64,000 nt of DNA, taken from Neonectria sp. B-13. Its lineage: Eukaryota; Ascomycota; Sordariomycetes; Hypocreales; Nectriaceae. Numbering within the stretch: position 1 is the stretch's first letter; each line of letters starts with the position of its first letter. The stretch lies in assembly GCA_002682825.1 (NCBI GenBank), contig NOKP01000006.1, forward strand, positions 2,073,601 through 2,137,600, given 5' to 3'. The notes under the pieces are model-generated. The model ran no database searches. It worked only from the letters and a program-made list of their open reading frames with translations, and had not been told where the DNA came from. Shown here piece after piece: positions 57,433-64,000 of the stretch. The translations under genes were made by a program, and so were the position numbers.

Positions 57433-58421
57433 GGTGAAGGGCCGGGAGGGTTGTTTGAAATATAGGTGAAGAAAAGGCTTGTTGTAGGAATCTAGCAAAA
57501 CTGCAATTATCGCGAGGCTGATATGTATGAGCCAGAGCAGCCTTATCGAACCTACCTGTTTGTACGGACAAGTATGCCCTCTTTATATCTGTCCCCTCCT
57601 CATGTTTCAGTGCCACGGCCTCCTCCTCTCTCTCTCCTCCTCCTCTTTTCCCATCCTCACCTCGCCATTTGCTTTTTTTTTTTTGTCAAGCCCAGCCTTG
57701 AGATTGTTTTGCTTTTCCCACCAAAAATGCGACGGAAAGCGCTGCTGCCCCAATGCCCATTACCGTAGGGCTGCATCAGATGACTGAGATCATGGTCCGC
57801 CGTGGTCTAGACCACGATTAAGCGTCTACTGTGGCGTTGATAGATCCTCAGCTCTTGTCTCACTAATAAGCTCCCCCAGGCCCCCAGGTCTTTAAACTGC
57901 TAGTATCTAATAACTCTAATTTACTCCAGCTTCTACCGCAGCCGCCTCGTCTTTCCATGATCCGAACTAGCTCGAGGCTAACAATCAGGTCTGCTTTTGT
58001 TCTTGGTGACTTGCACTGGTTTACTGTTTCGGGAGTTCCGTTAGCCTTGCAAGTGAGCTAGTTAATTAAACCTTAATCCATTCGACTTGTATTGTCTCGT
58101 GAATAGCTCAGTAACGATATATCAGACAAGTTGATAAGTAGAAAGAGTCTGCTTGTCAACTTCTATTATATTTTTTAACTCGGCCATTTCAACCTCATAT
58201 CACCCTCGCTTTGGCCGTCTTCAATCATATACTTCGTCCGCTTAACTAGAGCAGAACTGTCAACCCACTTCGCCGTCTCTCCATCAAGAAAGGATGGTGC
58301 GGCTGTTCAGCCCGCCCCTGGGAGCCATCAATGTCTCGGGGGTGCTCCGATAGTTCCCCATAGTTCAGCCTCCATCGGCTATGCGTGCAATAGCCAGGGA
58401 GAACGGCCCATCTCACCCATG
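57433..58421. other. Intergenic between GH64 and GH16 genes
   Basis: Promoter of the GH64 gene at the left with a 16-bp palindrome (57801-57816), then AT-rich sequence and the 3' flank of the GH16 gene. No gene seen. Confidence 0.6.
57801..57816. promoter_or_regulatory. 16-bp perfect palindrome, CGTGGTCTAGACCACG
   Basis: A perfect inverted repeat with no loop, about 370 bp upstream of the GH64 start codon. Its form suits a dimeric DNA-binding protein; which one is unknown. Confidence 0.45.
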
Positions 58422-59572
58422 CTAGTCCATCCAGAAAATCAAAACTGCCACTACCATCGCCACCAACAGCGATCCTACTCTTGACTGGCAACACTGGTTC
58501 CCACCAACACTTTCCTCGCCGTCACTCGTTTCGTGGCCCGTCACATTCACCTCGTCACTCAAGAACACACCTCCCGTGCTCGCATTCCCTGCTGTCACAT
58601 TTGGAACCATGCACGCTGCCTCATTGGCCCCCCTATCACGACACTGGCGCGTTAGATTCGCTTGGTAGTGTGTATCCGACGAATTGAAGTATGCCTTGAC
58701 ATAGCTTACTCTCAACATGGCGTCCTTCGTGGGAGGCCCCCCTGACCACTTGGGATTGCCGTTGCTCCAGTGCTGGAGAATGAGATGGCCCGCAGCTGAA
58801 GGAATCGCCCTGCCTTGCATCACAGCAAGTTGCTTGCTATCCACGTAGAACACAACCCTACCAGGCGTGTAATCGAATCGATACTCGTGGAAGCCGGCCG
58901 TTGGGTCAAAGTCGAGGTCAAGTCGTTGAAATGTGCCGGTCTTGCTAGCGTCGTAGCCTGCCTCCCTCGACTGCCTCGACTGTATAACAAGGTTGACGGG
59001 GTAGATGCCTTCCTTGGGGTTGAACTCTCGAGAAAGGAATTCAACGTCGATTTCTTGGGTGTCGTTCAAGTACTAAGCCGAGTTAACGTCAACTTCAGCC
59101 GTCCTAAGCAAGCCACGACGCTCGACATACATACCCAGAAGAAGGCAGCACATGTGCCATTGGTCGCTGACAGCTTCATTCCAGCCCGGTAGGATCCCCA
59201 GTGAAGGTCACGTCGCGCCGTGTCAATCTCAGCTGCAGGCACTGCGTCATTGCCAATAGCACTGCTCACACGTAGGCCCAGGCTGGAATCGTGGCTGGAC
59301 GAAGCTTCGCCCTCTGCAGGTAAGACGACGATGTTGCTGGGTAAGAATGACTTGCCATACTCGCCGCGTCCATTCTCCGCCGAGACGTTGAACTGCTGCC
59401 GTATCCAGTCTGGATCATTCGAGAGGTCGTTGACTCTAGCGAAGTCGGTTTCCAAGAGGTCCATGAATACCATCGGCTCGCCATCACCTGGATCTATGGC
59501 CGAGTAGCCACACTCGCATCGGCTCGAGGCAAACTGCGCCCCAGCAATTAGCAACAGTGGGAGCGATTTCAT
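58422..59572 (-). CDS. GH16 family glycoside hydrolase, probably surface-anchored
   Basis: Two exons on the minus strand (59572-59135 and 59072-58422, 62-bp intron) encode about 362 residues. A signal peptide (MKSLPLLLIAGAQFASSRC) comes first. The active-site motif is E153-I-D155-V-E157 in TQEIDVEFLS, the ExDxE form of GH16. YRFDYTPGRVVFYVDSKQ, SAAGHLILQHWSNGNPKWSG and MLRVSYVKAYFNSSD are further GH16 strands. Many NxS/T sites fit secretion. A hydrophobic C-terminus (GSLLVAMVVAVLIFWMD) suggests a GPI-anchor signal, with a Ser-rich region before it. Such enzymes cleave or transfer beta-glucans or related wall polymers; substrate cannot be told from sequence. The intron falls between FFW and YLN, right before the catalytic strand. 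Confidence 0.9.
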
Positions 59573-60964
59573 GTTGACAAATGGCGCTCAAGCGGAGGCT
59601 TATCCATCCGAGGTCACGAAGCGTGACCAACAAAAGCCAGGTTGACAAAGACGAGTCTCACCAAGGTGCCCTCCTGCTTCGAGAGGGGAACTATACGCAT
59701 GCATTCCATCAGCTTGAATGGGGAAGGAGCGCCGTAGCTAGGTAAGAAAGAACAGGACCAAAAAGGGCAAGTGACAAACATCAGGGAATGATAAGTCAGT
59801 GTTGAATCAACACTTAGGGAAGGTATGACCCAGCATGCCAACATACTTAGGTAGTAGTCTATGTACTTCCTCACGAGAAACGTCAGCAGCTGTACGAGGC
59901 CAGTGTCCATATCGAGGCTATAAACTAATTACGGCACCGGAAACAGACGTTGGCTGGTGTTTTCCTCAACTGAACAGAACCCCGATGAGTGGAAAGGAAG
60001 GCGTCACGCAGAGATACGACGCAGACCTTGAGTCAGTGACAGAACGAACCCAAGGGGCCGGCCACCAAGGCACAATCACTATCGGCTCACCACCTACGAG
60101 CGACGATTCTTCACACACAAGAGAGCAGGGTCGTATGACCAATGGTGACAGGTAAGTGATTATTCAAGCAAACACTAATCGTCTACACACGAGCGAACGG
60201 GCCAGCCTCCCCTCAACGATTCGCGACGCCGAGTGGCTGGTCCCTGATGCTTTGAGCCGCATCCCCGTGCATGCCACACTTCCGTAATACATGGCCACAA
60301 ACTAGCAATCTGTATATCGAACAAGGTATCTGAAAGAAGAAAGACGCAGAAGAAACAAGAGGAGAGAAAAAGGAAAGAAAGAAAAGACCATAGGAGAGAA
60401 ACCCGATCCATAAGAAAGCAAACCGGTGGGAGAGAGCTGCCAATATTAAAACAAATAGGTGCCGCATATTGAACAGAGAAAGCAGAAGGAGACACCATCA
60501 TGGACCAGCCAATCATCCTGCCAATCGCAGTCATTAGCCTGCGCTGTCTTCGCGCAAAGATCCAATTCCCTCTGCCCGGGGCGCAAGCCCATGCGAAACC
60601 CCGTATACCTTTCCCTGCCCCTCCGATTAATGCCGGTGAACCCAGAAACCATGCCAAAACAAAGGGGGCGAGATGCCCATGAACAAGCCAAATGAAAGCC
60701 AAGATTGGAAATTCGCAGACACCACGACCGCCCGCCCTGCCTCGGGCATCGCGAAGGAGACAATTGAGATGAAAACCTTAGGAAACACGGCAAGGAAACG
60801 AGATGAGTCCAACTCCCTCACCAAAGCCTTTTCGCGCCAAAACCAAAATGACGAACAAGGAAAGAACATCAAGCAGAGAGGTATATGCCTAGGAGACAAG
60901 GAAAAAGCCCAACCCAGCCCGAAGGCGCACAAAGGAAATGTCGTTTCAATCATCGTCGATTAGA
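59573..60964. other. 1.4-kb intergenic region
   Basis: GH16 promoter at the left, 3' flank of the C2H2 gene at the right. A 175-codon minus-strand frame (60175-60702) rich in Phe/Leu/Ser lies in that flank, has no start context or domain and is rejected. A purine-rich strand (60330-60420) produces it. Confidence 0.55.
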
Positions 60965-63556
60965 TTAGTACACGCTGTCCTCGTCTGCCCCCTGCGAGGT
61001 CATCGAGGGGGTAGAGACATTCGAGGAAGCTTCAGGGTCGTCGACATAGCCGACAAGAGCCTGAGAATGGAGCTTAAAGGACTCGCCCATGAGTCGTGTA
61101 ATTCTATCAAACTTGTTAGCATGGCGAACAGCATTAGGTGGCATCTTGACTCGGTTACGTACCCCCATACTACAACTTCGTCGAGCATAGAACCCCATAG
61201 TCGGGCTACGACTGAGCTCAGCTGCGACATGTAGTTCTCATCCAGATCCTTAACGAATAGCTGGCGGACCTTGTTGTACATGGTCAATTCTTCCGGAGTC
61301 GCGGGCTCCTCGTCATGTTCCAGACGATACAGCCACAACGACAAGACAATCATCAGATCCATCCCGCAGAGCGGATGCTCCACGCTCCAGTTGGTAGGCG
61401 ATGTGCGGGCAACCCAGCGAACACCCTGCAAGACGGCGGTCTCGATGCAGTTGTAGCATTCTTCAATGACCTTGATCATCTCGCTCGAGCGCTTTACGCG
61501 ATCCCGAGCATTCGACATGGCGGCCGCAACCTCGTATGGGTCATGATACCGCATCGCCTCCTGCACCGCCTTGAGATCCACCTCGAGACGGGTACGGGCA
61601 TTCCGGTACATAGCCTTGGCATTGAAGAGAAGTGGGTGACCTTTGTGGGGTGCACTGAGAGGAACCGCAATAGCCTCAGGCTCACAGAGGTCGAGAGATT
61701 TCTCCCATGTCTCCAATGCGAGTCGCAGCTTGTACTCGGTGACAACGTCCTGCAGGGCCTCAGGACTGCGCTTGTGGTACCACACCTCAAGGAAGAGGGC
61801 ATTGATCATGACGCGGGCTGCAAAGGCGCTGTATCGAAGGGTCTCGCCTTGGAAAAGGTTATCGTGGGCTTCCATGAAGGTCACGACGGCGGAGCCCTTG
61901 AGCTGTTCGGGCCAGGTTGCCTCCTCGGCACCTTGCAAGTTCCACATGGCCTCGGTGGAGGGCAGCTGAAGGTCCTCAAACTCGTTAAAGCTAATCGCCG
62001 GAGTGTGGTTGTAGGTCATTGTTAGCAGACCAAAGAAGATGTACACAGCGTAATAAGTGCGTCGGCAACCCTCATCCTCAACCCATTCAGCGCGGGTGGC
62101 CTTGGCTGTACCACGGGCCTCCTGTCGAAGCTTAAGCTCATATCGGTTGCCCGCGACCATGTTGGCGAGCAGACTCTTGATCGAACACGCCCACTCTAGG
62201 CCTTTGGGGTCACCGCTCCAGCTAGCAAATATCATGTTGAGGAGAGAGCTCTGCATAGTCCAGAGAGGGCATTTTCGAGAGCTGAAGTTCTCCTTGTTCT
62301 GAAGGAACTGGTTGACGAGAACTTTGGAGCCAATATGGAGCATATAAGCCTGGTCTTGGTCAAAGGCGTAGAGAGCGCCGATGCTAAGAACCGCCAGCAA
62401 AAGAGGGGGCGATACCTTAGTGGGGTTGAATGAGGCCGGGTGCAAGAATGGAAGGTGGTGGTGAAACAGGCCGAAGTATGTTGACAGGTATCGGTTGAGG
62501 GAGCCCAGACCCGGTAGGCGAAAGCCGTCCGGGATTGCGTGCTCACTGTCGCTGCTGCGAATGTGGTCGAGAATGGCGTTGCGCTCGTCATCGCTAGAAA
62601 CCTGGGGAGCCTTGAAGCCAGCCTGTGACGACTCGGCGGTCCAAGGGTTAGGGGGAATTGCAGCCCCAGCGGCGGAATTGGGCAATGAGTTGATCATGGA
62701 CTGGAGAGCAGGCACAAGGCCGTTACAGCTCTGGCCACCGATGGGGGGGAGCTGGTTGGAGTGGGGTTGCAGGGTGCTTCCATTAGCAAAGGACGGTTGT
62801 GACTCGAATGATCCTGAGGCGCTTGAAGTTATGGAATGCGTCTTGGCCTCATTCACTGACTGTGGCATGAAGCCCTCCCACTGAACCTGGGGCAGAGCGA
62901 TGGCGCCGGATGGGTACGTCACAGTGGACTCCATGATGGAGGAACCATGAGGAGAGTATGCCATAGACGTGCCATCTTCGTAGGAGCTGTCATCACCACG
63001 CATAGCAGCAGTGGCCTTGTGGTGAAGGTCGGCTACGAGCATGGCAGCAGCCTCAACATCGAAGATTCCGTCGTTGCCGGCTTCCATCTGCTCCAGGGTC
63101 GAGGTATCGATAGCAATGGTCGACTTGGAAGGGGCGTTGATGGCGCGGGTCTTGGGACCGGCCCGGCGCTTGCCATCGCTGTGGAGGGGGATGCCGCCAT
63201 CCTTGGCGTGGACGGTTCGGTCATGTCTGAGGAGAAGATCGCGACGCACAAAGGTACTTCTACACTTCATGCACTTGAAAGGACGTTCCTTGGTGTCTAC
63301 GAGACGGTTAGCCAATGCGTGAGGCAACAGAGTAGATAGAGTGGCCGTGGGGTGATGATCGGATGTAGAGGCAAAGGAGAGGGGGTGGTTGGTGGCACAT
63401 ACGTGATCGCTCGTGTCGGCTTCGGTGCTCGCTCCTGCTAAAGGCCCGGTTGCAAAACTGGCACTTGTACTTGCGCTCGGGTGCCAGAGCGGCCTTTCTC
63501 GAGGACGATGTCGAGGCCGCGGGGGGCGGGAGGACTGCGACGCTTGCGCCAGGCAT
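60965..63556 (-). CDS. C2H2 zinc-finger transcription factor with fungal-trans domain
   Basis: Three exons on the minus strand (63556-63403, 63296-61163, 61103-60965; introns 106 and 59 bp) encode about 808 residues. Two C2H2 fingers lie at about residues 31-80: CQFCNRAFSRSEHRSRHERSH, split by the first intron, then CMKCRSTFVRRDLLLRHDRTVH. A basic and Ser/Pro-rich linker leads into a fungal-specific transcription factor domain (Fungal_trans) around residues 330-600, with LNRYLSTYFGLFHHHLPFLH, PLLLAVLSIGALYA, EDEGCRRTYYAVYIFFGLL and ISFNEFEDLQLPSTEAMW. The C-terminus after the last intron is GITRLMGESFKLHSQAL to SVY. The combination of two fingers with this domain is common in Pezizomycotina; targets are unknown. 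The start (MPGASVAVLP) is the only one near the fingers. Confidence 0.9.
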
Positions 63557-64000
63557 CTTGATGGCTGAGTCGCGTTTCCGGTTGGCGGGTTGGCGACAGA
63601 GGACGACAGCAAGTTGGCGCTGGGGAAACGGGCAATTAGGCTGGGCCTGACGGCACGATGGTTGAATATCGTGTGGCTCGTAGGCTCTTGCACACTCTCT
63701 CGCTCTCGCTCTCGACTCCTAGCTCCTCGCTCGCGCGCGCTCCCGTGGCGTTTAAAGGGTGTCTGCGGTGGACTTGATCGTGTTTATGGTCATTGGAGAT
63801 GGTTGTATCCTGGTCATGGAAAGTTGGCTGGAAGGGTGGTTGATGGGGACAGAGGCTCTTGGAGTCCTCGACGACGTGATGCACCGGTGGGTGAATGGGC
63901 GATTGGGCGGGTGGTGAGGGGTGGGATGGTCGCGAGGAAATGGGTGATGGAAGTGGGAGGGATGGAGGGAATAAAAGCGAGGAGGGACGTAGAAGAGGTA
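63557..64000. promoter_or_regulatory. Upstream region of the C2H2 factor gene
   Basis: The 444 bp before its start codon hold a CT/GA-rich run (about 63690-63740) and no other gene. The window ends here. Confidence 0.55.

Noticed and set aside
60175..60702. 175-codon Phe/Leu/Ser-rich frame resembling a membrane protein
   Set aside because: It arises from the complement of a purine-rich stretch in the 3' flank of the C2H2 gene; no start context or family match.

Overview
The window is a 64-kb piece of a filamentous ascomycete nuclear genome, probably a Sordariomycete and plausibly Hypocreales. The reasons are split genes with 48-218 bp introns (GTANGT donors, CTNAC branch points, YAG acceptors), GC-rich coding regions, gene density of about one per 3 kb, and families typical of fungi (Zn2Cys6 and C2H2/fungal-trans regulators, GH64, GH16, DUF7137, DUF4112, Yak1, a two-PH Opy1-type protein). 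The species is not determined. I saw no rRNA, tRNA, CRISPR array or intact transposon.

Layout. 0-10 kb: the tail of an RGG-rich protein, the Yak1/DYRK kinase (minus) behind a 3.9-kb upstream region, and a three-RRM Pub1/TIA-1 protein (minus). 12-24 kb: a Mediator Med2-like subunit (plus), a two-PH Opy1-like protein (minus), an aminoglycoside-phosphotransferase-fold kinase (plus), the tRNA 2-thiolation protein Ncs2/Ctu2 (plus) and the mitochondrial Oac1 carrier (minus). 25-37 kb: Swd2 (plus), SRP9/21 (plus), the ribonucleotide reductase small subunit (minus), a DUF4112 protein (minus) and the decapping enzyme Dcp2 (plus). 37-50 kb: an Nrd1-type RNA-binding protein (minus), a DUF7137 surface protein (plus), a CDK11/PITSLRE kinase (minus), an NDUFAF7/MidA methyltransferase (plus) and a Ptm1/GPR107-type seven-helix protein (minus). 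50-64 kb: the U-box cyclophilin Cyp8/PPIL2 (plus), a Zn2Cys6 regulator (minus), a GH64 beta-1,3-glucanase-like protein (minus), a GH16 protein with a C-terminal hydrophobic tail (minus) and a C2H2 plus fungal-trans regulator (minus).

Most of this is conserved housekeeping content: transcription (Med2, Swd2, CDK11), RNA biology (Pub1, Dcp2, Nrd1-like, Ncs2, Cyp8), signalling (Yak1, Opy1), mitochondria (Oac1, NDUFAF7), DNA precursors (Rnr2) and secretion (SRP9, Ptm1). The right end is more accessory, with two glucan-active enzyme families lying between two transcription factors. There is no obvious biosynthetic cluster or new multi-gene system. The signals most worth following are a cluster of ACGCGT boxes around RNR2, two genes whose first exons end in an unexplained frame break or in-frame stop, a GH64 enzyme with no secretion signal, a 16-bp perfect palindrome upstream of it, and a decayed coding-like stretch next to a 14-bp tandem repeat.

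Exon boundaries were chosen by hand from splice consensus and reading-frame continuity; the summed exon lengths of each gene are divisible by three unless noted.
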